This document shows, one piece after another, positions 46,532-53,894 of a stretch of DNA of 64,000 nt (position 1 is the stretch's first letter; each line of letters opens with the position of its first letter). This stretch comes from Streptomyces sp. WAC05374 (GTDB taxonomy: Bacteria; Actinomycetota; Actinomycetes; Streptomycetales; Streptomycetaceae). Position numbers and translations under genes: made by a program. A model generated the notes under the pieces. That model was not told where the DNA came from. It saw only the letters and a list, made by a program, of their open reading frames with translations, and searched no databases. The stretch spans positions 124,001 through 188,000 of the forward strand of contig NZ_SMNQ01000007.1 in the NCBI RefSeq assembly GCF_004353505.1, in the 5' to 3' direction.

Positions 46532-46558
46532 CACTTTGGCAACAGCGTTGCTTAAGTG
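46532..46558. promoter_or_regulatory. 27-bp inverted-repeat operator of the ROK regulator
   Basis: CACTT-tg-GCAAC-agc-GTTGC-tt-AAGTG. Outer and inner arms are perfectly complementary over 10 bp, broken only by a 2-bp mismatch. It fills the 56-bp space between the divergent start codons. Confidence 0.75.
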
Positions 46559-46564
46559 GCGGGC

Positions 46565-47632
46565 ATGACTGGACGACCGCTGCGCGTCGGACTCGTCGGC
46601 TACGGCCTGGCGGGCTCCGTCTTCCACGCCCCGCTGATCACAGCGACCGAGGGCATGGTTCTGGACACCGTCGTCACGTCCAGCCCCGAGCGGCAGCGGC
46701 AGGCCCGTGACGCGTTCGGCGACGTCCGCCCCGCCGCGTCGGCGGACGAGCTGTGGGCGCGGGCCGGGGAGCTGGACCTGGTCGTCATCGCGTCCCCCAA
46801 CAAGACGCACGTGCCGCTCGCGACCGCCGCCCTTGAGGCCGGCCTCCCGGTCGTCGTCGACAAGCCGGTCGCCGGCACGGCGGCGGAGGCGCGCGCCCTC
46901 GGCGCGCTCGCCGACGAGCGCGGGCTGCTCCTGTCCGTCTTCCAGAACCGCCGCTGGGACAACGACTTCCTCACCCTGCGCGCCCTCCTCGACCGGGGCG
47001 AGCTGGGCGACGTACAGCGCTTCGAGTCCCGCTTCGAGCGGTGGCGGCCCCGGCTCAAGGGCGGCTGGCGCGAGTCCGGGAAGCCGGAGGAGTTCGGCGG
47101 GCTGCTGTACGACCTGGGCAGCCATGTCGTCGACCAGGCGCTGGTGCTCTTCGGCCCGGCCGCGCAGGTCTACGCCGAGTCGGACGTACGCCGCGAGGGC
47201 GCCGAGGCGGACGACGACACGTTCATCGCGCTCACGCACACCAGTGGCGTCCGCTCCCACCTGTACGTCAGCGCCACCGCCGCCCAGCTCGGCCCGCGCT
47301 TCCGGGTGCTGGGCTCACGGGCCGGGTACGTGAAGTACGGCCTCGACCCGCAGGAGGCCGCCCTGCGCGAGGGCGAGCGACCGGGCCTCGGCTGGGGCAT
47401 CGAGCCCGAGTCGATGTGGGGCACGCTGGGCGCCGGCGAGTCCCCGCGGACCGGCGGCGGCACCCCGGTCCCGTCCCTGCCGGGCGACTACCCCGCCTAC
47501 TACGCCGCCATCGCCTCCGCCCTGCGCGACGGCACGCCCCCTCCGGTCACCGCCCACGAGGCGGCCGCGGCGCTGGACGTCCTGGAGGCGGCGCGCCGCT
47601 CGGCCCGCGACGGTGTGACGGTGACCCTGTGA
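46565..47632 (+). CDS. Gfo/Idh/MocA-family oxidoreductase
   Basis: A 355-aa NAD(P)-dependent sugar or inositol dehydrogenase. The Rossmann motif is VGLVGYGLAGSVFHAPL, and the family motif is VVVDKPVAGTAAEA with the catalytic Lys of the EKP-type triad. GSHVVDQALVLFG contributes the active-site Asp/His region. ATG 46565 is used; GTG 46556 is possible, and in either case the start lies close to the operator, so the transcript may be almost leaderless. It overlaps the next gene by GTGA. It is likely repressed by the divergent ROK protein. Confidence 0.9.
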   Translation: MTGRPLRVGLVGYGLAGSVFHAPLITATEGMVLDTVVTSSPERQRQARDAFGDVRPAASADELWARAGELDLVVIASPNKTHVPLATAALEAGLPVVVDKPVAGTAAEARALGALADERGLLLSVFQNRRWDNDFLTLRALLDRGELGDVQRFESRFERWRPRLKGGWRESGKPEEFGGLLYDLGSHVVDQALVLFGPAAQVYAESDVRREGAEADDDTFIALTHTSGVRSHLYVSATAAQLGPRFRVLGSRAGYVKYGLDPQEAALREGERPGLGWGIEPESMWGTLGAGESPRTGGGTPVPSLPGDYPAYYAAIASALRDGTPPPVTAHEAAAALDVLEAARRSARDGVTVTL

Positions 47633-48099
47633 CCACGGCGCCGGACATCACGGAGCTCGAGGCCCAGCAGGCCCGCCTCACGCTCCCCCGCTTCACCCAC
47701 GACGACGCCTGGGCGCTCGGCACCCTCCTGGTGGACCTGGCCCGGGAGCGCGGCGCCCCGGTCGCCATCGACATCCGGCGCGGCGGACAGCAGCTCTTCC
47801 ACGCCGCCCTGCCCGGCTCCAGCGCGGACAACGACGCCTGGATCGACCGCAAGCGCCGTGTCGTCGAGCGGTACGCCGAGAGCTCCCTGCTCGTCGGCGC
47901 CCGCTTCCGCGCCAGGGGCAAGTCCTTCGACACGGACTCCCGGCTGGACCCCGACCGTTACGCGGCCCACGGCGGCTCGTTCCCGGTCACGGTGACCGGC
48001 GCCGGTGTCATCGGCACGGTCACCGTCTCGGGGCTGCCGCAGCTCGAGGACCACGCGCTGGTGGTCGAGGCGCTGGAACGCCTCGCCGGCGCCCTGTGA
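47629..48099 (+). CDS. UPF0303 / HbpS-like heme-degrading-domain protein
   Basis: A 156-aa cytoplasmic protein of the GlcG/HbpS fold (UPF0303). Typical segments are VAIDIRRGGQQLFHAALPG, WIDRKRRVVERYAESSLLVG and a C-terminal VIGTVTVSGLPQLEDH. GTG 47629 overlaps the dehydrogenase stop by GTGA, so they are co-translated. Members are often beside Gfo/Idh dehydrogenases; some HbpS relatives bind heme, but no heme role is shown here. Probably a partner or moonlighting protein of the same sugar pathway. Confidence 0.82.
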   Translation: MTTAPDITELEAQQARLTLPRFTHDDAWALGTLLVDLARERGAPVAIDIRRGGQQLFHAALPGSSADNDAWIDRKRRVVERYAESSLLVGARFRARGKSFDTDSRLDPDRYAAHGGSFPVTVTGAGVIGTVTVSGLPQLEDHALVVEALERLAGAL

Positions 48100-48166
48100 G
48101 CCGGCGGGCCACCCCCCTCCCCCGAGGGGTGGCCCGCCTCTTCCCTTCCTTCCGCGCCCCGGGCGG

Positions 48167-49024
48167 TCAGGCGTCCTTCAGCTCCTGGCGCTGACGCCCG
48201 AGCCCCTCGATCTCCAGCTCCACCACGTCCCCGGCGCGCAGGAACGGCTTCGGCTCCGGCTGCCCCATGGCCACGCCCGCCGGCGTACCGGTGTTGATGA
48301 CGTCACCCGGGTACAGCGTCATGAACTGGCTGACGTAGCGCACCACTTCCCCCACGGAGAAGATCTGGTCGGCCGTGGAGCCGTCCTGCTTCAGCTCGCC
48401 GTTCACCCACAGCTTCAGCGACAGCGCCTGCGGGTCCGGCACCTCGTCGGCCGTCACCAGCCAGGGGCCGAGCGGGTTGAACGTCTCGCAGTTCTTGCCC
48501 TTGTCCCAAGTGCCGCCGCGCTCGATCTGGAACTCGCGCTCGGAGACGTCGTGCGCGACCGCGTACCCGGCGACGTGCAGCAGCGCGGCCTCCTCGGAGT
48601 CCACATAGCGGGCCGTACGTCCGATGACTACCGCGAGCTCGACCTCCCAGTCGGTCTTGCGGCTGCCGCGCGGTACGAGCACGGTGTCGTCCGGGCCGAC
48701 GACGGTGTCGGGCGCCTTGAGGAAGACGACCGGCTCGGCCGGGGTCGCCTGGCCGGTCTCGGCGGCGTGGTCGTGGTAGTTCAGCCCGATGCACACGACC
48801 TTGCCGACGCCGGCCACCGGAGGGCCGACGCGCAGCCCGGCCGGGTCCAGTTTCGGCAGGACACCGGCGCCCGCGGCGGCCCGGATGCGGTCGAGCGCCG
48901 AGGTGTCGGAGAGCAGGTTCCCGTCGATGTCCGAGACGATGCCCGACAGGTCCCGCAGGGTCCCGTCCTGGTCGAGCAGCGCCGGGCGCTCGGCGCCCGC
49001 CGTACCGACGCGCAGCAGCTTCAT
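48167..49024 (-). CDS. Fumarylacetoacetate hydrolase family protein
   Basis: A 285-aa FAH-fold enzyme that hydrolyses or isomerises beta-diketo acids. Metal and active-site motifs are GLNYHDHAAE, PVVFLKAPDT, DWEVELAVVIG (Glu ligands) and GDVINTGTPAG. ATG 49024 has GGGAGAAG upstream. It stands alone, with a 7-bp inverted repeat 52-71 bp upstream that may be an operator. The substrate (2-keto-3-deoxy sugar acid, aromatic ring-cleavage product or other) is not predictable, though the sugar-type genes next door make a sugar-acid pathway possible. Confidence 0.88.
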   Translation of the reverse strand: MKLLRVGTAGAERPALLDQDGTLRDLSGIVSDIDGNLLSDTSALDRIRAAAGAGVLPKLDPAGLRVGPPVAGVGKVVCIGLNYHDHAAETGQATPAEPVVFLKAPDTVVGPDDTVLVPRGSRKTDWEVELAVVIGRTARYVDSEEAALLHVAGYAVAHDVSEREFQIERGGTWDKGKNCETFNPLGPWLVTADEVPDPQALSLKLWVNGELKQDGSTADQIFSVGEVVRYVSQFMTLYPGDVINTGTPAGVAMGQPEPKPFLRAGDVVELEIEGLGRQRQELKDA

Positions 49025-49075
49025 GGTCTTCTCCCTGTGGTCGAGGTGGACCCCGGCCGATGGAGTGCGGCCATC

Positions 49076-49095
49076 GGAGGATTGGTCGATCCTCC
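49076..49095. promoter_or_regulatory. 7-bp inverted repeat upstream of the FAH-family gene
   Basis: GGAGGAT at 49076-49082 and ATCCTCC at 49089-49095 with a 6-bp spacer, perfectly complementary. Located 52 bp upstream of the start codon; either an operator or a leader hairpin. Confidence 0.5.
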
Positions 49096-49125
49096 AAGAC
49101 ATCGGACCACCCCGCAAGACCCCGT

Positions 49126-49818
49126 TCACACCGTGGACGTGTCCCGGTACAGGTAGGCCCGCTCGGCGGCGGTCCACAGGGTGCTCGTGACGACGTAGAG
49201 GCCGGCGGCGAGGGGGACGACGGCGACGGTGACGAGGGTCCCGAAGGACAGCAGCGGCATCACCTTCCCCATGCCCGCGCCCAGCCCCCCGGCCATGCCC
49301 TCGCCGAGCTCCACCATCTGCGCCCTGGTCCGCCGGTACGTGTACGTGGCGACGGCGGCGACGATCACGAACAGCGCCACGTACACCAGCCCGGCGGGCC
49401 CGAACACCCCGCCGTCCGCCAGGGCGCCGAGCCACCGCCCGCCGAGCGGCGCGGCGAGGAGCGAGTGCCCGGCCATCGTCCCGCCCGAGAAGAGGTGGTA
49501 CATCAGCAGGAAGGCGGGGGCCTGCAGCAGGCTCGGCAGGCATCCGGCGAGCGGCGACACCTTCTCCCGGGCGTGCAGCTCCAGCACCGCCCGCTGCAGC
49601 CGCTCGGGGTCCTTGGCGTGCTTCCTGCGCAGCTCGGCGACCTGCGGCGCCAGCCGCGTACGCGCCTTCTGGCCGCGCGCCGCGGCCCGCGACAGCGGGT
49701 GGACGGCGAGCCGTACGAGCAGGGTGAAGACGACGATGGCGGCGGCGGTGGCGGAGGTGGCGAACAGCGGCTGGAGCAGCCCGGCGAGCTGTTCGACGAG
49801 CGAGGCGAAAACGGACAT
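49126..49818 (-). CDS. YidC/OxaA-like membrane insertase (short paralogue)
   Basis: A 230-aa membrane protein with the conserved YidC core of five helices. The first helix region is ATAAAIVVFTLLVRLAVHPL, then a cytoplasmic helical hairpin RAAARGQKARTRLAPQVAELRRKH, then SLLQAPAFLLMYHLFSG. It lacks the long C-terminal tail of the main YidC near dnaA. ATG 49818 has GGAGGG about 9 bases upstream. It is probably an accessory insertase; the small DUF6412-like membrane protein upstream is a usual neighbour. Residue Arg in VRLAVHP is consistent with the hydrophilic groove. Confidence 0.87.
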   Translation of the reverse strand: MSVFASLVEQLAGLLQPLFATSATAAAIVVFTLLVRLAVHPLSRAAARGQKARTRLAPQVAELRRKHAKDPERLQRAVLELHAREKVSPLAGCLPSLLQAPAFLLMYHLFSGGTMAGHSLLAAPLGGRWLGALADGGVFGPAGLVYVALFVIVAAVATYTYRRTRAQMVELGEGMAGGLGAGMGKVMPLLSFGTLVTVAVVPLAAGLYVVTSTLWTAAERAYLYRDTSTV

Positions 49819-49949
49819 GGAAGGGAGCCCTCCGAGGGGTCTCGTCGTACCGGAAAAGGGACTTTCGGCATGACGAGCCGCGCGGGCGGAGCGGCGGAGC
49901 ACCCGTGGGAAACGGGAGAACCTGACGAACCCGGCGGGAAGCCGGGACC

Positions 49950-50258
49950 CTACGCGGCCGTCGGAAGGAGACGGCCGGGCGCCCGGGGCCGCCGGCGCCC
50001 GGAGGCGTCGGGATCGCGCTGCGGCAGGAAGGCGGTGCGCTGCTCACGGTCGCGTATGGCCGTGCGCACCCGGGTCGGCGGCACGGCGGGCACGCGGCGC
50101 GCGGCGATGACGGCGCAGGCGACGAGCGTGGAGCCGACGGCGGCGAGCGCCACGGCGGCGGAGAGGGCGCCGCCCTCGGCGTACAGGCCCTCAGAGAAGA
50201 GGAACAGCAGGAAGCCGATCAGGCCGCAGCGCGCCAGCGGCGTGACAAGACGACTCAT
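49950..50258 (-). CDS. Small two-helix membrane protein (DUF6412-like)
   Basis: A 102-aa protein with two transmembrane helices (CGLIGFLLFLFSEGLYA and LSAAVALAAVGSTLVACAVIAA) and a basic, Pro/Arg-rich cytoplasmic tail. It resembles the DUF6412 proteins found next to accessory YidC genes in Streptomyces (from memory). ATG 50258 has AGGGGAGGGG upstream. It sits between the sortase and YidC-like genes on the same strand. Confidence 0.7.
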   Translation of the reverse strand: MSRLVTPLARCGLIGFLLFLFSEGLYAEGGALSAAVALAAVGSTLVACAVIAARRVPAVPPTRVRTAIRDREQRTAFLPQRDPDASGRRRPRAPGRLLPTAA

Positions 50259-50280
50259 GATCCCCTCCCCTCTCGCCCCT

Positions 50281-51015
50281 CTAACGTGGCCGCGCCGCGC
50301 GGAGTTCCCCCCACACGATGAGCCGGTACGCAGAACTGTACTCGGGTGTGCAGGTGGTGAGCGTCACGTAGTGGCCGGGCCTGCTGTGGCCCTTGGGCAC
50401 GGGCGCGATGACGGCGGTGTCCCGGGGCGAGGTCCGCGCCAGCGTGGCGGTGACGGCGTAGGTGAAGACCGCGTCCCGTGTCTCCACGATGATCGCGTCG
50501 CCCGCGCGGAGCCGGTCGATGCGGCGGAAGGGCTCGCCGTGGGTGTTGCGGTGCCCGGCGAGGGCGAAGTTCCCGGCCTGGCCGGGCTGCGCGGTGCCGG
50601 GGTAGTGGCCGGCGTACCCCCGGTCGAGGAGGGCCCTGCCGACGCCGCGTCCGACGGGTACGGCGAGCCGGAGGGCGGGGACGCGGAGGACGGCGTACGC
50701 GGGAGCCGGCCGTTCCCCTTCCGCGGAGGGCCGCGCGGGAGGCGCGGCACCGCCCCGGCCCTCCTCCCCCACCGAGGGCGACGGGCGGGGCGGCACCGCG
50801 GCCCGCGCTCCCCACTCCCGCTCCAGCGCGTGGACCTGCCGCTGGGCACCGGCCCTGGCCTGCTGATTGGTCCACCAGAACTGGTGGACGACGAGGAGCA
50901 GCAGCACCACCCCCACCGTGACGGCGAGCTCCGCCCCGGCCCACATCCCCCGGGCGAGCGCCCGGCGCCACCCGCCCCGCCGCCGCCGTACCACCACCGG
51001 TATCCGCTCGCGCAC
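50281..51015 (-). CDS. Class E sortase
   Basis: A 244-aa housekeeping-type actinobacterial sortase. A basic cytoplasmic N terminus, one membrane helix (LAVTVGVVLLLLVVHQFW) and a Pro-rich spacer precede the catalytic domain. His155 (LAGHRNTHG), Cys222 (TTCTPEYSS) and Arg231 (AYRLIVWG) form the active site. GTG 51015. It precedes the DUF6412 and YidC-like genes on the same strand with 22 bp between, so they may form an operon. Class E enzymes anchor LAxTG proteins such as chaplins; the LPRTG protein at 44429 is a possible but unproven substrate. Confidence 0.9.
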   Translation of the reverse strand: MRERIPVVVRRRRGGWRRALARGMWAGAELAVTVGVVLLLLVVHQFWWTNQQARAGAQRQVHALEREWGARAAVPPRPSPSVGEEGRGGAAPPARPSAEGERPAPAYAVLRVPALRLAVPVGRGVGRALLDRGYAGHYPGTAQPGQAGNFALAGHRNTHGEPFRRIDRLRAGDAIIVETRDAVFTYAVTATLARTSPRDTAVIAPVPKGHSRPGHYVTLTTCTPEYSSAYRLIVWGELRAARPR

Positions 51016-51080
51016 GCGGGCACCCTAGGCGCTGCCCCGACAACCCACCAGACCCGCCGCACAGCAGTACGGTGTCCCCC

Positions 51081-52094
51081 ATGCGCCCCGACACGCCTGC
51101 CGATCACATCACCGAAGCCGAGCGTCTGCTGCGCACCGCGACGCAGTACCCCGAGGACCGCGAACCGCTGCTCCTCCGGGCGGCCGCCCACCTGGAGCTG
51201 GCCGGTGCCCGCGCCCGCGCGGCGACGCTGTACGACGACCTCCTCGCCATGACGCCGCCCCCGGAGAACCCGCACCTGGTCAAGGCCCTGAAGGCGGCCA
51301 ACCTCTGGGAGTACGGCCACGAGGCCGAGGCCCGCGCCATCATCGACGGCATCCGGGCCACGCCCCCTGCCGACCCGGCCGCCTGGGAGATCGTCGCGGA
51401 GACGCTGGAGGCCCACGACGAGCTGGAGCCCTCCGAGGCGGTCTTCACCACCGCCGTGACCAGCCTGATCCCCTCACCGGACGACGAGGTCCCCTATCCC
51501 ACGCAGTCCCTCCTCATGGGCCGACACCGCGTGCGCCGCCTGCTGGGCCTGCGCCACGACGACTGGGACGTCCTCGCGGACCGCCTCCACACCGGCGCGG
51601 TCCCGCTGGACGAGCTGCACGACCCCAAGCGCCTGTGGTCCCTGGGCTCCTCCGACCCGGCCGAGCTCCAGGCGGAGATCGCCCGCCTGCGCAGCGAGCT
51701 GGGCTCCTACCGCACGGCCCTCTCGCGCCCCTTCCCGGTGGCGGTCCTGCTCTGGCCGGCCGACGAGCTGACCGAGCTCCTCGCCGCCTACCCGGAGCTG
51801 GAGTCGGAGTACCCGACCCACGCGGCCCACCTGACCGACCTCGAGGCCTCCCTGCGCGAACTCGCCGCCGCGGGCACCCCGAACCTGGGCATCGTCCAGG
51901 GCACGGTCCCCTCGTACGAGGCCTTCGCCGCCTCCGAGTCCACCTCCCCCGCCAACGCGGCCCTCCTCCCCCAGTACGCCACCACCCTCGCCGCCCGCGG
52001 CCGCGCCACCCCCTGGCCCCCCGCCCGCACCTCCCCCTGCTGGTGCGGCTCGGGCACGCCCTACGGAGACTGCCACGGGACTGCCCGAATCTGA
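51081..52094 (+). CDS. TPR-like protein with C-terminal SEC-C zinc motif
   Basis: A 337-aa cytoplasmic protein. The N-terminal 130 residues are helical repeats resembling TPRs (AERLLRTATQYPEDREPLLLR and LELAGARARAATLYDDLLAM). The C terminus has a SEC-C motif, CWCGSGTPYGDCHG, which binds zinc in SecA-related and other proteins. ATG 51081; GTG 51072 would add three residues. It is divergent from the class E sortase. It may be an adaptor; no enzymatic residues are visible. Confidence 0.8.
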   Translation: MRPDTPADHITEAERLLRTATQYPEDREPLLLRAAAHLELAGARARAATLYDDLLAMTPPPENPHLVKALKAANLWEYGHEAEARAIIDGIRATPPADPAAWEIVAETLEAHDELEPSEAVFTTAVTSLIPSPDDEVPYPTQSLLMGRHRVRRLLGLRHDDWDVLADRLHTGAVPLDELHDPKRLWSLGSSDPAELQAEIARLRSELGSYRTALSRPFPVAVLLWPADELTELLAAYPELESEYPTHAAHLTDLEASLRELAAAGTPNLGIVQGTVPSYEAFAASESTSPANAALLPQYATTLAARGRATPWPPARTSPCWCGSGTPYGDCHGTARI

Positions 52095-52228
52095 CCGGCC
52101 ATGAATAGGAGCGTTTCCCTCCTCTTCACCTCTCGCGTGCAGTACTTTCACATTTGACTATTGCCCACGACTGGCACCCCTGTTCCCCCACGCAGCCCCA
52201 GTCCCGTGCGTGAGGGAGACGTGTGTCC

Positions 52229-52684
52229 ATGACGAACGCGTACCAGCAGCCCACCACCGCCCGCCCCCCGCACCGCATGAAGCGCGTCTGGGCGGGCGGC
52301 CTGCTGCTCCTGCTGATCGGCACCGGCTGCGGAGCCGCGACCTCCCAGGACGACACCGAACCGGCCACGAAGGCCGCCCCCGCCGTCACGGTCACCACCA
52401 CGGCCACCGCCACCATCACGGCCACCCCCACCGCCGCCCCGGCCCCGACGGTCACCGTCACCGAAACGGTCACCGCGACCGCCACGGTCACGGCCGCCGC
52501 CGACACGTACGACGGCGACGCGTACGACGGCGACACCGGCAGCGGCGACACGGGCGGCGACGTCTACTACAGCAACTGCGCCGACGCCCGCGCCGCCGGC
52601 GCCACCCCGGTCCGCCGCGGAGACCCGGGCTACGGCCGCCACCTGGACCGCGACAACGACGGCGTGGGCTGCGACAACGGGTGA
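52229..52684 (+). CDS. Excalibur calcium-binding-domain lipoprotein
   Basis: A 151-aa exported protein. A lipobox ends at Cys34 (IGTGC), with the hydrophobic stretch WAGGLLLLLIG before it. A long Thr/Ala/Val-rich low-complexity spacer follows. The C-terminal excalibur domain has CADARAAGATPVRRGDPGYG and DRDNDGVGCDNG, a calcium-binding loop with two Cys. ATG 52229 is used; GTG 52223 sits closer to GGGAG, and an internal ATG at 52277 would give a more usual signal length. Probably cell-surface, of unknown role. It is the last typical gene before the accessory island. Confidence 0.83.
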   Translation: MTNAYQQPTTARPPHRMKRVWAGGLLLLLIGTGCGAATSQDDTEPATKAAPAVTVTTTATATITATPTAAPAPTVTVTETVTATATVTAAADTYDGDAYDGDTGSGDTGGDVYYSNCADARAAGATPVRRGDPGYGRHLDRDNDGVGCDNG

Positions 52685-52691
52685 GCCTCGC

Positions 52692-53780
52692 CTAGGTGGT
52701 CAATCCCCACTCGGTGACGAGGGACGAGCCTCCCCATCCGCCGGGGTGCTCCCAGAGGGACGCGATCCCGAGGGTCTCGAGGTAGTCGGCGTAGTCACCT
52801 ACGTCGGCGGTGAAGAGGGCCACGAGGTGCGGAGTGGGCTCGCCCAGACGCGTGTAGTGAACGTGGCGGTATTCGAAGAGCTGTCCAACAGCCGCTCTTC
52901 CGGCGAGGTACTCCTTCCCGGTCAGGACCGTCTTGGCCTCCACCAGCCAGTCCTGACCGGGGTGGTCGCGGTGGCGCAGGACCACGTCACGGGGATGCAC
53001 GCCCGTGTTGATGGCCTCGTACCCGCATGCGTAAGCGTGCTGGGCGAATCTCGTGAGGAGCGCCTCGTGTTCCTGGCGTCTCTGCGCCATGCCGCCCTGG
53101 ATGACGACCGAGTAGCCCTTGCTGCTCCTCGGTCGGAAACCGCCGTGTTGAGGGTCGGGGTACTCAAGAACCGGTTCGTTGGCCTGCGGCACCTGGAACA
53201 AGACCCTGTCCGCCGCGGCCGCGTCCCGAAGGAGCTGGACCCCCTCCGCGAGGTGCTCGGCCAGCGTGTCATCGGAGGGCATGTTCGCGAGTTCATAGCG
53301 TCGCGCCGCCACGTTGGCCTTCTCGTACGAACGCGAGCGCCAGTACTTGTTCGCGACGAGCAAGTGGAGTTCGTCCTGCCACTCGTCCGCCAGAGTCGGC
53401 CTCAGGGCACCCCTCAACGTCTCGGCCTGGGCCGTCAGGTATCGATGGAGCTTGGCGCCCTTGCCATAGGTGTCAGTCAGACTCGTGATGCCCTGCTGGA
53501 GCGTCAGGGTGACCGCGCTCAGGTCCGAGCTGTAGATGTACGCGAGGTAGAGACCTTCCCCGGGCTTGTCGTTGATGGCGGGGTCGAAGACCCCAATCCA
53601 TGGGGTGCGGCTGGCGTTTCCCTGCCCTCCATACCCAAGAGCGGTGCACCCGGCCGGCCACGGGAGGTCTTGCCTAGCCCGTACCCCCAGCAACAGGGCT
53701 TGGCCAGGGAGGTCACGTGAGGCCTTGCCCTCGGGCTCGTACACCTCAGAGATACGTATGAGCAGATCAGGTAACGACAT
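52692..53780 (-). CDS. MrcB-like (DUF3578) domain plus PD-(D/E)XK-type nuclease, TTA-containing
   Basis: A 362-aa protein. The N-terminal 100 residues match the MrcB-type domain of modification-dependent restriction proteins (LPDLLIRISEVY, ASRTPWIGVFDP and GLYLAYIYSSDL). The C-terminal region has a predicted nuclease core with Asp265 (RDVVLRH) and Glu281-Ala-Lys283 (WLVEAK). ATG 53780 is followed two codons later by TTA, the only leucine TTA codon I saw in this window, so translation should need the bldA tRNA. It is divergent from the PLD-DEAD-DUF3427 gene. Inferred role: sensing and cutting modified or foreign DNA. The nuclease call is motif-based. Confidence 0.72.
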   Translation of the reverse strand: MSLPDLLIRISEVYEPEGKASRDLPGQALLLGVRARQDLPWPAGCTALGYGGQGNASRTPWIGVFDPAINDKPGEGLYLAYIYSSDLSAVTLTLQQGITSLTDTYGKGAKLHRYLTAQAETLRGALRPTLADEWQDELHLLVANKYWRSRSYEKANVAARRYELANMPSDDTLAEHLAEGVQLLRDAAAADRVLFQVPQANEPVLEYPDPQHGGFRPRSSKGYSVVIQGGMAQRRQEHEALLTRFAQHAYACGYEAINTGVHPRDVVLRHRDHPGQDWLVEAKTVLTGKEYLAGRAAVGQLFEYRHVHYTRLGEPTPHLVALFTADVGDYADYLETLGIASLWEHPGGWGGSSLVTEWGLTT

Positions 53781-53802
53781 TCGCAAAAGGTAACTCGAAA
53801 CC

Positions 53803-53837
53803 GATCACTTGTAGTCGTTTTCTCGATCACCAAGTGA
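53803..53837. promoter_or_regulatory. Inverted and direct repeats between the two defence-type genes
   Basis: TCACTTG at 53805-53811 and CAAGTGA at 53831-53837 form a perfect inverted repeat. GATCAC occurs at 53803 and 53825, 22 bp apart (two helix turns), and again near 53869. They lie in the 114-bp shared promoter region, so a regulator could act on both genes. Confidence 0.45.
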
Positions 53838-53894
53838 CTGTCGGTGCCGCTTGATAGAACTCAGGAAAAGATCACGTGCGCCCAGGAGCGAGCC

